The notes beneath the pieces were generated by a model. It made no database searches. It was not told where the DNA came from and saw only the letters and a list, made by a program, of their open reading frames with translations. Shown here one piece after another: positions 9,384-18,127 of a DNA stretch of 64,000 nucleotides (position 1 is its first letter; each line of letters starts with the position of its first letter). The position numbers and the translations under genes were made by a program. The stretch comes from JBJXHN01 sp046233135 (GTDB lineage Bacteria; Pseudomonadota; Alphaproteobacteria; Rhodospirillales; Rhodospirillaceae): positions 248,001-312,000 of the forward strand of contig JBJXHN010000006.1 of NCBI GenBank assembly GCA_046233135.1, written 5' to 3'.

Positions 9384-10283
9384 TCATCCCTTCACGGAGC
9401 CGGCGGTCAGTCCCCGCACGAAGTATTTTCCGGCAAGCACATAGATCAGCAGGGTCGGCAGGGCGGTCAGGATGGCGCCCGCCATATCCACGTTGTAGCG
9501 CTTCACGCCGGTCGAGGTGTTGACGAGGTTGTTGAGCGCCACCGTCATCGGCTGGCTGCCGCCGGAGGTGAGCGAGGCGCCGAACAGGAAGTCGTTCCAG
9601 ATCTGCGTGAACTGCCAGATCACCGTGACCATGATGATGGGCAGGGAGATGGGCAGCATGATGCGCAGGAAGATGGTGAAGAACCCCGCGCCGTCGATGG
9701 TCGCCGCCTTCACCAGTTCGTCGGGGATGCTGACGAAGTAGTTGCGGAAGAACAGGGTGGTGAACGCCAGACCATAGGCCACGTGGACCAGGATCAGCCC
9801 GGTGGTGGTGCTTGCCAGCCCCAGGGTGCCGAGCGTGCGCGCCAGCGGCAGCAAGGTCACCTGGAAGGGGATGAACGAGCCGAACAGCATCAGGGCGAAG
9901 ACGATGTTCGCCCCCTTGAACCGCCACTTGGTCAGGGCATAGCCGTTCAGCGCCCCCAGCAGGGTGGAGATGAACACCGCCGGAACGGTCATCACCACCG
10001 AGTTCCAGAAATAGGGGGCGAGTCCGCTGCAATTGACGCCGATGCAGGCGTTGGACCAGGCTTCGCCCCAGGCATCGAAGGTGACCAGCCGGGGTAGGGC
10101 GAGCAGGGACCCCTCGCGGATCTCGTCCAGCGACTTCAGCGAGGTGGAGACCATCACATACAGCGGCATCAGGTAATAAAGGGCGAACAGGATCAGCAGC
10201 GCATAGAGGCCGATCCGCAAGGCCTGCTGGGCGGGTGTGCGGCCGCTCATGCCGCCGCCGTGTGGGGTGCCGAGGTCAACCAT
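9384..10283 (-). CDS. gtsC: Sugar ABC transporter permease (GtsC/MalG type)
   Basis: This 299-residue membrane protein has about six membrane segments (first at residues 26-48) and a MalG-type EAA loop (ELVKAATIDGAGFFTIFLRIMLP). I chose ATG at 10283, preceded by GGGGAGGA with 8-bp spacing. The start overlaps the end of gtsB by 8 bp, and an internal ATG at 10250 has a much weaker site. The periplasmic loop contains a Cys pair (ACIGVNCSG). Together with GtsB it would form the pore of the glucose/sugar importer. Confidence 0.88.
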   Translation of the reverse strand: MVDLGTPHGGGMSGRTPAQQALRIGLYALLILFALYYLMPLYVMVSTSLKSLDEIREGSLLALPRLVTFDAWGEAWSNACIGVNCSGLAPYFWNSVVMTVPAVFISTLLGALNGYALTKWRFKGANIVFALMLFGSFIPFQVTLLPLARTLGTLGLASTTTGLILVHVAYGLAFTTLFFRNYFVSIPDELVKAATIDGAGFFTIFLRIMLPISLPIIMVTVIWQFTQIWNDFLFGASLTSGGSQPMTVALNNLVNTSTGVKRYNVDMAGAILTALPTLLIYVLAGKYFVRGLTAGSVKG

Positions 10284-11220
10284 GGCGCCGTCCTCCCCGC
10301 AGTTCGGAATACAGATAGGGGACGATGATCGCCATCACCGTGGCCAGCATCATGATCGCGCTGGCCGAGCCGATGGCCAGCTGGTTGCGCTGGAAGGTCA
10401 TGGCATACATGAACGTGGCCGGCAGGTCGGTGGCATAGCCCGGGCCGCCGCCGGTCATGGCGATAACCAGGTCGAAGCTCTTGACCGCCAGATGGGCGAG
10501 GATCACCAGCGCCGACAGGAACACCGGCCGGATGGACGGAATGACGATGCCGAAATAGATGCGCGGCATGCTCGCGCCGTCCATGTAGGCGGCCTTGATG
10601 ATGTCCTGGTCCACCCCGCGCAGCGCCGCCAGGAACAGCGCCATCACGAACCCCGAGGACTGCCAGACGGCGGCGATGACGATGGTATACAGCGCCATGT
10701 CCGGGTTGATCAGCCAGTCGAAGGTGAAGCTTTCCCAGCCCAGATCGCGCATCACCTGTTGCAGGCCCAGCCCGGGGTTCAGCATCCACTTCCAGGCCGT
10801 GCCAGTGACGATGAACGACAGCGCCATGGGGTAAAGGAAGATGGTCCGCAGGGTGCCTTCGGCGCGGATGCGCTGGTCCAGCATCACCGCCAGCAGGATG
10901 CCGATGGCCATGGCGATCAGGATGAACAGGGCGCCGAACAGCAGCAGGTTGCCGATGGCCACATGCCAGCGGGCCATGCTCCACAGCTTGATGTAGGGCA
11001 TCAGGCCGTCGAAGTCGTAGTTGGGCAGCATGCGGCTTTTGGACACCGAAACCCAGGCTGTCCACAGGATGAAGCCGTAGACGAAGATCAGGCAGATGGC
11101 GAAGGACGGGGCGACCACGATCTTCGACAGGTGAGTCTGGACCCGGTCCATCAGGCTGCGGCGCGGCGGCGCGAAGGACGCGGTGCCGGCGGCGGCTGAG
11201 TCGGAAGGCGCCTGTGCCAT
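10276..11220 (-). CDS. gtsB: Sugar ABC transporter permease (GtsB/MalF type)
   Basis: This 314-residue permease has a short Ala/Ser-rich cytoplasmic tail, then VVAPSFAICLIFVYGFILWTAWVSVSKSRMLPNYDFDGL, the GtsB/AraP-like N-terminus, and an EAA loop (QDIIKAAYMDGASMPRIYFGIVIP). The start is ATG at 11220 with AAGGAGGA just upstream; in-frame starts further up lack such a site. Expression relative to gtsA may be set by the large hairpin at 11254-11299 between the two genes. Confidence 0.88.
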   Translation of the reverse strand: MAQAPSDSAAAGTASFAPPRRSLMDRVQTHLSKIVVAPSFAICLIFVYGFILWTAWVSVSKSRMLPNYDFDGLMPYIKLWSMARWHVAIGNLLLFGALFILIAMAIGILLAVMLDQRIRAEGTLRTIFLYPMALSFIVTGTAWKWMLNPGLGLQQVMRDLGWESFTFDWLINPDMALYTIVIAAVWQSSGFVMALFLAALRGVDQDIIKAAYMDGASMPRIYFGIVIPSIRPVFLSALVILAHLAVKSFDLVIAMTGGGPGYATDLPATFMYAMTFQRNQLAIGSASAIMMLATVMAIIVPYLYSELRGGRRHG

Positions 11221-11253
11221 GATGTCCTCCTTATGCAGGCGGTGCGTCCGGTA

Positions 11254-11299
11254 CCGGAGCGTCAGCGGGATCCGCAAGGGGGTTCCGCTGACGCTCCGG
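11254..11299 (-). promoter_or_regulatory. Large hairpin between gtsA and gtsB (probable mRNA-stabilising or attenuating element)
   Basis: CCGGAGCGTCAGCGG (11254-11268) is perfectly complementary to CCGCTGACGCTCCGG (11285-11299), a 15-bp stem with a 16-base loop. No T tract follows on the minus strand, so it is not a standard terminator. Such hairpins between a binding-protein gene and the permease genes, as in the malE-malF arrangement, keep binding-protein mRNA more abundant than the membrane components. Confidence 0.65.
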
Positions 11300-11313
11300 C
11301 CGGCGCAGGCCGA

Positions 11314-12576
11314 TTACATCTTGGCCAGTTCGATGGCTTCGACGAGGCGGTCGACCGCTTCCTGCGAGGACATGTCGGAGTTGAAGTGGTTGGTCACCAC
11401 ATCGACGATGGCGCCTTCCAGGTGGCCGCGCAGGGCCATCTTGTGGGCGAAGGACAGCACCAGGGCGTCATGGTCCTGGGCGGCGATCAGGTCCGCCTTG
11501 CTTTTCTGGGCGCAGCTGTCGAAATCGGACAGGTCGACGGTGGTAGACGCCGGGATCGAGCCCTTCGCCAGATTGAAGGTCTTCTGGAACTTGTCGCCCA
11601 GCACCAGCCGGGCAAGCAGCACCTGACCGTCCTGCTTGGCGGGGTCGTTCTGCTTGAACATGGCGAAGCTGTCGGTGTTCAGGGCATAGGCTTCTTCGCC
11701 CGGGACTTCGGCGCACAGGAAGTCTTCACCGGGGGTCTTGCCGGCGGCGACGAATTCACCCTTCGCCCAGTCACCCATGATCTGCATGGCGGCCTGGCCG
11801 TTCATCACCATGGCCGTGGCCAGATTCCAGTCGCGGCCAGAGAAGTCGGGGTCCAGGAAATTGCGGATGGTGCGCATCTGGTCGAACACCCGGACCATGG
11901 TGTCGGAACTCAGGGCTTCTTCGTCCAGGTCGACAATGGCTTCGCGGTAGAATTCCGGACCGCCGAGGCCGAGCACGACGGCTTCGAACACCGTGGCGTC
12001 CTGCCAGGGCTGTCCGCCGTGGGCCAGGGGGATGATGCCGGCGTCTTTCAGCTTGGCGGCGGTGGCGTTGAATTCGTCCCAGGTCTTGGGCACGTCGGCG
12101 CCCACCTTGGCCAGGGCATCGGGGTTCACCCACAGCCAGTTGACACGGTGGATGTTGACCGGCACCGCCACATAGGTGTCATCGTACTTCATCACCGATT
12201 GCAGCACGACCGGGACCTTGGAATCCCAGTTTTCTTCGGCAGCGACGGTGGACAGGTCGGACAGGGCGCCCTGTTCGGCCCATTCGGCGATGGCCGGTCC
12301 CTTCAACTGCACGGCGGTGGGAGCATCACCGGACAGCACGCGGGAGCGCAGCACGGTCATCGCCGCGTCCCCCCCGCCACCCGCCACCGGGGCATCGATC
12401 CAGGTGCCGCCGTTGGCCTCGAAGTCTTCTTTCAGGGCTTGCGCGGCACGGGCTTCGCCGCCGGATGTCCACCAGTGAAGAACCTCAGCCTGGGGCTGCT
12501 GGGCGGATGCCCCGCCGGCGCCGAGAAGACCGATGGAAAAAACGGACGCAATGAGGGCTTTCCGATACGACGTCAT
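11314..12576 (-). CDS. gtsA: Sugar ABC transporter periplasmic substrate-binding protein (GtsA-like)
   Basis: This 420-residue protein has a Sec signal peptide (residues 1-25, ending ASAQQ). The mature start VLHWWTSGGEARAAQALKEDFEANGGTW and the AGGGGDAAMTVLRSRVLSGDAPTAVQLKGP stretch are characteristic of the glucose/mannose-binding GtsA group. The start has GGGAGG at good spacing. It is the first gene of gtsABCD and is preceded by an OmpR-like direct repeat. Glucose is the likely ligand by family, but related proteins bind other hexoses and disaccharides. Confidence 0.88.
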   Translation of the reverse strand: MTSYRKALIASVFSIGLLGAGGASAQQPQAEVLHWWTSGGEARAAQALKEDFEANGGTWIDAPVAGGGGDAAMTVLRSRVLSGDAPTAVQLKGPAIAEWAEQGALSDLSTVAAEENWDSKVPVVLQSVMKYDDTYVAVPVNIHRVNWLWVNPDALAKVGADVPKTWDEFNATAAKLKDAGIIPLAHGGQPWQDATVFEAVVLGLGGPEFYREAIVDLDEEALSSDTMVRVFDQMRTIRNFLDPDFSGRDWNLATAMVMNGQAAMQIMGDWAKGEFVAAGKTPGEDFLCAEVPGEEAYALNTDSFAMFKQNDPAKQDGQVLLARLVLGDKFQKTFNLAKGSIPASTTVDLSDFDSCAQKSKADLIAAQDHDALVLSFAHKMALRGHLEGAIVDVVTNHFNSDMSSQEAVDRLVEAIELAKM

Positions 12577-12648
12577 TTTTGCCTCCCGGGGCTTTTTTGA
12601 TTTGTTCCCTCATTGAAACGCCGGGACCCGGTTTGCGCATGGGAAAAA

Positions 12649-12668
12649 TTGTAACAGGTTGTTTCAAG
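12649..12668. promoter_or_regulatory. OmpR-type direct repeat upstream of gtsA (candidate GltR site)
   Basis: TTGTAACA (12649-12656) is followed at exactly 10-bp pitch by TTGTTTCA (12659-12666). A further TTGTTACA at 12693-12700 overlaps the end of the kinase gene. Tandem half-sites at one-turn spacing are how OmpR/PhoB-family regulators bind. The OmpR-family regulator gene is about 1.6 kb upstream, so this is the best candidate for its target in front of gtsABCD. Confidence 0.5.
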
Positions 12669-12695
12669 TTCCGTGTGCGCAGAAAAGCCGTTTTG

Positions 12696-14249
12696 TTACA
12701 TGGGGTTGATCTCTTGCTCCTCTGGTGCCGGAGGTTGCCTGCGGGGCAGGGTGATGGTGATGCTCAGCCCGCCGGCGGGGCGGTTGGCCAGGGTGACTCG
12801 TCCCTGGTGGGCATCGACGGCGGACTTGACGATGGCGAGCCCCAGTCCGGTGCCGCCAGTGGCCGAGGCGCGGGAGCGGTCCAGCCGGTGGAATGGCAGA
12901 AAGACGGCGTCCCAGGCCTCTTCAGGGATCCCCGGACCCTCGTCATGCACGGACAGGGTCAGGGTTTCGCTGTCGGCGTCCAGCTCCACCCGGGCGCGGC
13001 GGCCGTATTTCAGGGCGTTGTCTATCAGGTTGGTCAACGCCCGGCGCAGCGCGTTGGGGCGGCAATACAGGCGTGGGGCGCGGTGGTCGTCGAAGGTGTG
13101 GCTGTCCGGCTCGCCTCCGAACAAAGTGGGGACGCGGCGGAACACCAGGGGGGGTGGTCCCCGGAAGACTACCGGGTGGCCGCAGTCGGCGTAATCGTCG
13201 CAGACCGACTGGACTAGGCTTTCCACATCCACCTGCCGCTGATTTTCGCGCACCAGGCCGCCGCGCAGCAGGTCCAGGGTTTCGGCAATCAGCTGGTCCA
13301 TCTGGTCCAGATCGGCGAGGATGGCGTCGCGCACCTCCGGATCGTCGATGAATTCGGCGCGCAGGCGCAGGCGGGTGCCGGGGGTGCGCAGGTCGTGGGA
13401 GATGGCCGCCAGCATCTGCCCCCGCTCGGTGACCAGGACGGCGGCACGGCGGCGCAGGTCGTTGTAGGCGGTGATCACCGTACGCAGTTCCAGCGGCCCC
13501 GACAGGGACAATGGCGTCGGATCTTCCAGATCCTGGGGGGCGGCGATGGTGCGGGCCAGGGCGGTGAAGGGGCGGGTCATGCGCCGGGCGAGGTGGCCGA
13601 AGACGGCGATCACCACCGCCAGGGTGCCGATAAAGCCCAGCACCACGGCGGCGGGGCGAAAGCGGCCGGTCCACAAACGCGGATGGCCGACCAGCAGGCC
13701 GCTGCCGTCGGACAGGGTGACCTCCAGCATCGCCGGTACGCCCAGCCGCGCCACTTCCTGGGACAGCACGGCGAGATAGGCGGTGGGGGTCAGGGCGGTG
13801 GTCAGCCGCTCCCGCTGGGTCTGGCTCAGCCGCAGCTCGGCGAAATGCACCCGCAGCCCCTGGGGCCAGGAGGCCGTGGCGGCGGCGGGCAGAGGCAGCC
13901 GTTGTGGCGGACGGTCATAGGGGAAGCCGACGGGCTTTCCAGCCGGCGCCCATCGCACGGTGGGTCCCCCGGCCGCTCCGTTCAGCATATGGGGCGGCAG
14001 GCCCCGGCCCAGGCGGTCCTCGCCCATGGTCAGGATTTCGTTCAGCTCCACCCCGAAAGCATAGGCATCGGACAGCACCTGCTGCCGATGGCCGGCCCAG
14101 GCGGCGGCCAGCGCGATGGTCAGGGTCAGAGAGACGGCCCCCAGGGTCATCACCAGCACCACCCGCCGGTCCAGGGTCGCCGGCCACAGGCGGTCCGTCA
14201 GAAACGCCCGAAACCGTGACAGGGACCGGGAACGGGGCGGAGAGGCCAT
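12696..14249 (-). CDS. Sensor histidine kinase of the OmpR/EnvZ type (GtrS-like)
   Basis: This 517-residue membrane kinase has TM1 (VLVMTLGAVSLTLTIALAAAWAGH), a periplasmic domain of about 160 residues, TM2 (AAVVLGFIGTLAVVIAVFGHLARR) and a HAMP domain. HisKA follows with ISHDLRTPGTRLRLRAEF, then HATPase_c (NLIDNALKYG, DEGPGIPEE, GGTGLGLAIV). I chose ATG at 14249, which has GGAGAGG upstream; a start at 14282 lacks a ribosome-binding site. It directly follows its response-regulator gene and precedes gtsABCD, so a sugar signal (compare GtrS in Pseudomonas) is a reasonable inference. Confidence 0.85.
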   Translation of the reverse strand: MASPPRSRSLSRFRAFLTDRLWPATLDRRVVLVMTLGAVSLTLTIALAAAWAGHRQQVLSDAYAFGVELNEILTMGEDRLGRGLPPHMLNGAAGGPTVRWAPAGKPVGFPYDRPPQRLPLPAAATASWPQGLRVHFAELRLSQTQRERLTTALTPTAYLAVLSQEVARLGVPAMLEVTLSDGSGLLVGHPRLWTGRFRPAAVVLGFIGTLAVVIAVFGHLARRMTRPFTALARTIAAPQDLEDPTPLSLSGPLELRTVITAYNDLRRRAAVLVTERGQMLAAISHDLRTPGTRLRLRAEFIDDPEVRDAILADLDQMDQLIAETLDLLRGGLVRENQRQVDVESLVQSVCDDYADCGHPVVFRGPPPLVFRRVPTLFGGEPDSHTFDDHRAPRLYCRPNALRRALTNLIDNALKYGRRARVELDADSETLTLSVHDEGPGIPEEAWDAVFLPFHRLDRSRASATGGTGLGLAIVKSAVDAHQGRVTLANRPAGGLSITITLPRRQPPAPEEQEINPM

Positions 14250-14256
14250 GGCGTGC

Positions 14257-14991
14257 TCAGGCCTCTCCGCCGGAACGGACATCGGCGCAGAACTGGTAGC
14301 CCTGGCCGTGGACGGTCTTGATCAGGCTGGGGTCTTTCGGATTGGGTTCGATCTTGCGGCGCAGGCGGCTGATCTGGATATCGATGCTGCGGTCGAAGGG
14401 GGTGGCCGACTGGCCCCGGGCCATGTCCGCCAGCTGGTCGCGGCTGAGCACCCGCTGGGGATTTTTCAGAAAAGCCAGAAGCAGGGCAAATTCGCCGCCC
14501 GACAGATGCACCACGGTGCCGTCCGGGGCGTGCAGCTCCCGCGCCGCCCGGTCCAGGGTCCAGCCCAGAAAGCGCAGGCTGCGGGGGGCCTCTTCGGTGG
14601 TCCGCCCGGTCTGGCCGCCGTCTTCGGTCCGGCGGAGCACGGCGTGGATGCGGGCCAGCAGCTCCCGGGGATTGAAGGGTTTGATCACATAGTCGTCGGC
14701 GCCCAGCTCCAGGCCCTGGATGCGGTCGCTGTCCTCGGTCATCGCGGTCAGCATGATGACCGGCAGGCGGCCGGCCTGGCGCAATTGCCGGCAAAGGGCG
14801 AAGCCGTCATCGCCGGGCAGCATGATGTCAAGGATCACCAGATCGATCTGCCAGTCCGCCAGGGCCTGATGCATGGCCCGGCCGTCCCCGCCCACGGTCA
14901 CCCGCAGGCCGTTGGTGGTCAGATAGCGGGTCAGAAGCCGCTGGATTTCACTGTCGTCGTCGATCAGCAGAATATGCGGAATGCGGGTCAT
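14257..14991 (-). CDS. OmpR/PhoB-family response regulator (GltR-like)
   Basis: The 244-residue protein has an N-terminal receiver domain (residues 6-120) with acidic pocket DDD, phospho-acceptor in LVILDIMLPGDDG and conserved Lys in YVIKPFNPRELLARI. A C-terminal winged-helix domain of the Trans_reg_C type follows (residues about 140-240, LSGGEFALLLAFLKNPQRVLSRDQL, then RRKIEPNPKDPSLIKTVHGQGY). It is first in the regulator-kinase pair upstream of gtsABCD. In Pseudomonas a GltR/GtrS pair controls glucose uptake genes; the same job is inferred here. Confidence 0.87.
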   Translation of the reverse strand: MTRIPHILLIDDDSEIQRLLTRYLTTNGLRVTVGGDGRAMHQALADWQIDLVILDIMLPGDDGFALCRQLRQAGRLPVIMLTAMTEDSDRIQGLELGADDYVIKPFNPRELLARIHAVLRRTEDGGQTGRTTEEAPRSLRFLGWTLDRAARELHAPDGTVVHLSGGEFALLLAFLKNPQRVLSRDQLADMARGQSATPFDRSIDIQISRLRRKIEPNPKDPSLIKTVHGQGYQFCADVRSGGEA

Positions 14992-15130
14992 TGCGGAACC
15001 GGGGCCAGGGAACGGAAACGGGTCAGGATTGCTGACCCCTTTGTCCCTCCGTTGCCCCAGGGAATTTCACTTGTCTCCTGGTGTGGTTGGGCGCAGCAAT
15101 GGGGCCGCGGATCACGGAGACAGATGTAGC

Positions 15131-15448
15131 ATGTTTTACGACCTGATTGGTTTTCTCGCCGGCACCCTGACCACGCTCGCCTTCCTGCCCCAGGTGGTGA
15201 AAACATGGAAAAGCCGATCGGCTCACGATCTGTCCTTGTCCATGTTCGCCATTTTCTGCACCGGCGTGGCGATGTGGCTGATCTATGGCCTGATGACCAT
15301 GGCCTGGCCGGTGATCATCGCCAACGCCCTGACCCTGGTCCTGGCCGGCAGCATCCTGGTCTTCAAACTGCGGGAGGTCTTCGGTGCCCGCGCCGTCAAG
15401 GCGGATGTGCCCCTGACCGAAGCGCGGATCGCCGAGGAATTCGCCTGA
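15131..15448 (+). CDS. SemiSWEET family sugar transporter (MtN3/saliva, PQ-loop)
   Basis: This 105-residue protein has a single triple-helix bundle: helix 1 FYDLIGFLAGTLTTLAFLPQVVKTW with the PQ motif, helix 2 LSMFAIFCTGVAMWLIYGLM and helix 3 VIIANALTLVLAGSILVFKL. SemiSWEETs act as homodimers and move mono- or disaccharides down the gradient. The C-terminal tail is longer than in the shortest members. I chose the ATG at 15131, because an upstream in-frame extension has no hydrophobic or conserved content. It stands alone beside the sugar-uptake regulators. Confidence 0.9.
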   Translation: MFYDLIGFLAGTLTTLAFLPQVVKTWKSRSAHDLSLSMFAIFCTGVAMWLIYGLMTMAWPVIIANALTLVLAGSILVFKLREVFGARAVKADVPLTEARIAEEFA

Positions 15449-15511
15449 TCACCGGCCGGAAGGCACCGACCGTTCGTCGGTTCCGGGGCCGGCAGCGGGC
15501 GGGGAGCGGTG

Positions 15512-16291
15512 CTACTCCGGGATCGAGTCCTTCCAGGCGGCCTTGGCCATCTCCAGGGCCGGGGTCAGGCCGGCGTTTTCGACGGCCTCGCGGATGATCC
15601 GCGCCATATCGGGCCGCCGGTCGAGGCACCGGGAGACCGGCCCCGCCACCACGATGGACAGCCGCCTGGCCCCCAGCGTCAGAGGGATCGCCACGCCGGC
15701 CAGATCGGGAATGTATTCGGCGTTGCTTTGGTGATAGCCGCGATGGTGGGCGGCTTTCAGGTCCGTTTCGATGGCGTCGATGCTCATCGGCGTGGTCTCG
15801 GAGTACTTCTCGAACGTGATCTTGCGATACAGCAATTCCCGTTCCTTCGGGGAAAGCTGGGCAAGGATCGCCCGGCCGGCCGAACTGGCATGGATCGGCA
15901 CCCGCGTTCCCACATCGGCAAAATAGCGGATGGGCTGGCGGGATTCCTGCGTATACAGGAACATCACCCACTGACCTGATATCGACCCGACGGCCGTGGT
16001 CTCGCCGGTCTGTTCGGCGATGGTATCCACCAGCGTCCTTAGGGAGTCCGGCAGGGGATCGCGTTCGCTGACCTGCTGGACCACCGTGAACCAGCGCGGG
16101 CTGGGGTAATAGCTGCCGCGATGCCGGGGTTCATAAAAATACCCCTTCTCGACCAGAGTTCCTACCAGATTGAACGTGCTCGATCGCGGCCAGTTCAGGG
16201 CGTCGGCGATCTCCGCCAGCGTGGCCGGTGTGCCTGTCCGGGCAAAATATTCAAGAAGTTCAACGACATTGGCGGCCTGGCGGACGTGCAT
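15512..16291 (-). CDS. IclR-family transcriptional regulator
   Basis: The 259-residue protein has an N-terminal winged helix-turn-helix (VVELLEYFARTGTPATLAEIADALNWPRSSTFNLVGTLVEKGYFY) and a C-terminal IclR effector domain (VPIHASSAGRAILAQLSPKER, then AGVAIPLTLGARRLSIVVAGP). It is divergent from the aldehyde dehydrogenase/SDR/TRAP cluster, and a perfect 16-bp palindrome lies between them. It most likely controls that cluster in response to the transported carboxylate or its breakdown product. The ligand cannot be read from sequence. Confidence 0.9.
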   Translation of the reverse strand: MHVRQAANVVELLEYFARTGTPATLAEIADALNWPRSSTFNLVGTLVEKGYFYEPRHRGSYYPSPRWFTVVQQVSERDPLPDSLRTLVDTIAEQTGETTAVGSISGQWVMFLYTQESRQPIRYFADVGTRVPIHASSAGRAILAQLSPKERELLYRKITFEKYSETTPMSIDAIETDLKAAHHRGYHQSNAEYIPDLAGVAIPLTLGARRLSIVVAGPVSRCLDRRPDMARIIREAVENAGLTPALEMAKAAWKDSIPE

Positions 16292-16402
16292 TTGTCAGAG
16301 GATCCCTGTGCTGCAGCGGTGGTGCCGGTGGCGAAAAGTCACTTCTGCACCCGACGATCCGACCATATTCTGTTCATGAGCGTGAATACAATAATCAATG
16401 TA

Positions 16403-16418
16403 TGGAAAAATTTTTCCA
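16403..16418. promoter_or_regulatory. Perfect palindrome TGGAAAAATTTTTCCA, candidate IclR operator
   Basis: TGGAAAAATTTTTCCA is a perfect 16-bp palindrome in the 287-bp divergent region, 112 bp upstream of the IclR start and about 160 bp upstream of the aldehyde dehydrogenase. It closely resembles the E. coli IclR consensus TGGAAATNATTTCCA. The surrounding region is AT-rich and unlike its coding neighbours, in keeping with a regulated divergent promoter. Confidence 0.65.
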
Positions 16419-16578
16419 AGCATTCTCCCGCTCCGCCGTCCGGCCGAGTGTGCCAGTGCCTTGTAATTGAATTGATCGTGGCGATATCCCTCTTTCCGGC
16501 GTGCCATGAGGGGTGTCTTGACTCAAATTCATGATGATGTTTTTATAATTCAGCATAAAGAATTTCAGGGAGGTGCAT

Positions 16579-18105
16579 GTGACGGAAGCAATGATCAGTC
16601 GGGCGCCGGATCAGGCGGCGGGATCGGACCTGGCGCGCTACGAGCGCTTGTTCATCAACGGGGCGTGGGTTTCGCCGGAAGACGGCGGGGTGATGGAAAG
16701 CATCGACCCTGCCACCGGCCGGCCGTGGGCCATGGTCGCCTATGGCGGCCGGCAGGATATCGATCGGGCGGTTGAGGCCGCCCGGGCGGCCTTCGACGGT
16801 CCCTGGGGGCGGATGCCTCCGTGGGAGCGGGCGGCTTTGCTGCGTCGTCTGGCTGATTTGTACCAGGCCCGGGCGGCGGACCTGGCGGTGCTGGAAAGCC
16901 GGGATTCCGGGCGGGCGCTGCGGGAAGCGCGCCTGGACATCGGTGCCCATCACAACTGGTACCAATGGTTTGCCTCGTTGTGTGACAAGCACCACGGCCG
17001 CACCATTCCGATGGATGGCAGCGTCCATGCCTTCACCTCCCGCGTGCCGGTGGGGGTGGTGGGGGCCATTACGCCCTGGAACGTCCCCCTGATGGCGGCC
17101 TGCTGGAAGCTGGGGCCGGCCCTTGCTGCCGGATGCACGGTGGTACTCAAGCCGGCCGAACATACGCCGGTGACCTCGCTGGAACTGGCGCGGCTGATCG
17201 AAGACGCCGGCTTTCCGCCGGGTGTGGTCAACGTGGTGCCCGGCTACGGCGCCGGCGGGGCGGGCGCCCATCTGGTGGCCCATCCGGGTGTCGACAAGAT
17301 CGCCTTCACCGGCGAGGGGGACACGGCCCGGGCGATCCTGAAGGCCGGGGCAGACACCCTGAAGCGGTTCACCTTCGAACTGGGGGGCAAATCCCCGCAC
17401 ATCCTGTTTGCCGATTCGGATCTGGAACAGGCGCTGAACGCGGCCACCAACTCGGCCTGGACGTTGTGCGGCCAAAGCTGCGCTCTTGGCTCCCGCGTGC
17501 TGGTGGAGCGGTCGATCTATGATCGTGTGGCCGAAGCGTTCGTGGAACGGGCGTCGGCCGTGCGCGTCGGCCAGCCGCTGGACGAGGCCACCCACATGGG
17601 ACCGCAGGCGAGTGCGGAACAGCTGGCCAAGACCCTGAAATACATCGAAATCGGCAAGGGCGAGGGGGCGGAGCTTCTGACCGGCGGCGCCCGGGTCACG
17701 GGAGAAGGTCTGGAAGACGGCTATTTCGTTCAGCCCACGGTGTTCGGTGGTGTCACCAACGATATGCGCATCGCCCGCGAGGAAATCTTCGGCCCGGTGG
17801 CCGCCCTGATTCCCTTCGACGGCGAGGACGAAGCGGTGCATCTGGCCAACGACACGCCTTATGGCCTGACGGCGGGCCTGTGGACCGGCGATGTGGGCAA
17901 GGCGCATCGGGTTTCCGCCCGCATCCGGGCCGGTCTCGTCTGGGTGAACACCTACCGCTACATCCGCTGGACCACGCCCTACGGTGGCTTCAAGGCCAGT
18001 GGCTGGGGGCGGGAGAACGGGCTGGAGGCGTTGGATTCCTATCTGGAAACCCGCACCACCGTGATCAGCACCACCGGACAGTTCCCTAATGCCTACGCCC
18101 GATAA
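16579..18105 (+). CDS. NAD(P)-dependent aldehyde dehydrogenase
   Basis: This 508-residue enzyme of the ALDH superfamily oxidises an aldehyde to the acid. The cofactor-site motif ITPWNVPL, the general base in FELGGKSPHI (Glu267) and the nucleophile in CGQSCALGSR (Cys301) have the canonical 34-residue spacing. The start is GTG at 16579, placed 5 bp after GGGAGG; GTG 16573 and ATG 16591 are alternatives. It is first in a probable operon with an SDR dehydrogenase and a TRAP transporter under an IclR regulator. Together these suggest stepwise alcohol-to-aldehyde-to-acid oxidation of an imported compound. The substrate is unknown. Confidence 0.9.
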   Translation: MTEAMISRAPDQAAGSDLARYERLFINGAWVSPEDGGVMESIDPATGRPWAMVAYGGRQDIDRAVEAARAAFDGPWGRMPPWERAALLRRLADLYQARAADLAVLESRDSGRALREARLDIGAHHNWYQWFASLCDKHHGRTIPMDGSVHAFTSRVPVGVVGAITPWNVPLMAACWKLGPALAAGCTVVLKPAEHTPVTSLELARLIEDAGFPPGVVNVVPGYGAGGAGAHLVAHPGVDKIAFTGEGDTARAILKAGADTLKRFTFELGGKSPHILFADSDLEQALNAATNSAWTLCGQSCALGSRVLVERSIYDRVAEAFVERASAVRVGQPLDEATHMGPQASAEQLAKTLKYIEIGKGEGAELLTGGARVTGEGLEDGYFVQPTVFGGVTNDMRIAREEIFGPVAALIPFDGEDEAVHLANDTPYGLTAGLWTGDVGKAHRVSARIRAGLVWVNTYRYIRWTTPYGGFKASGWGRENGLEALDSYLETRTTVISTTGQFPNAYAR

Positions 18106-18127
18106 GGGCGCAAGAAAGGACGGAAGA

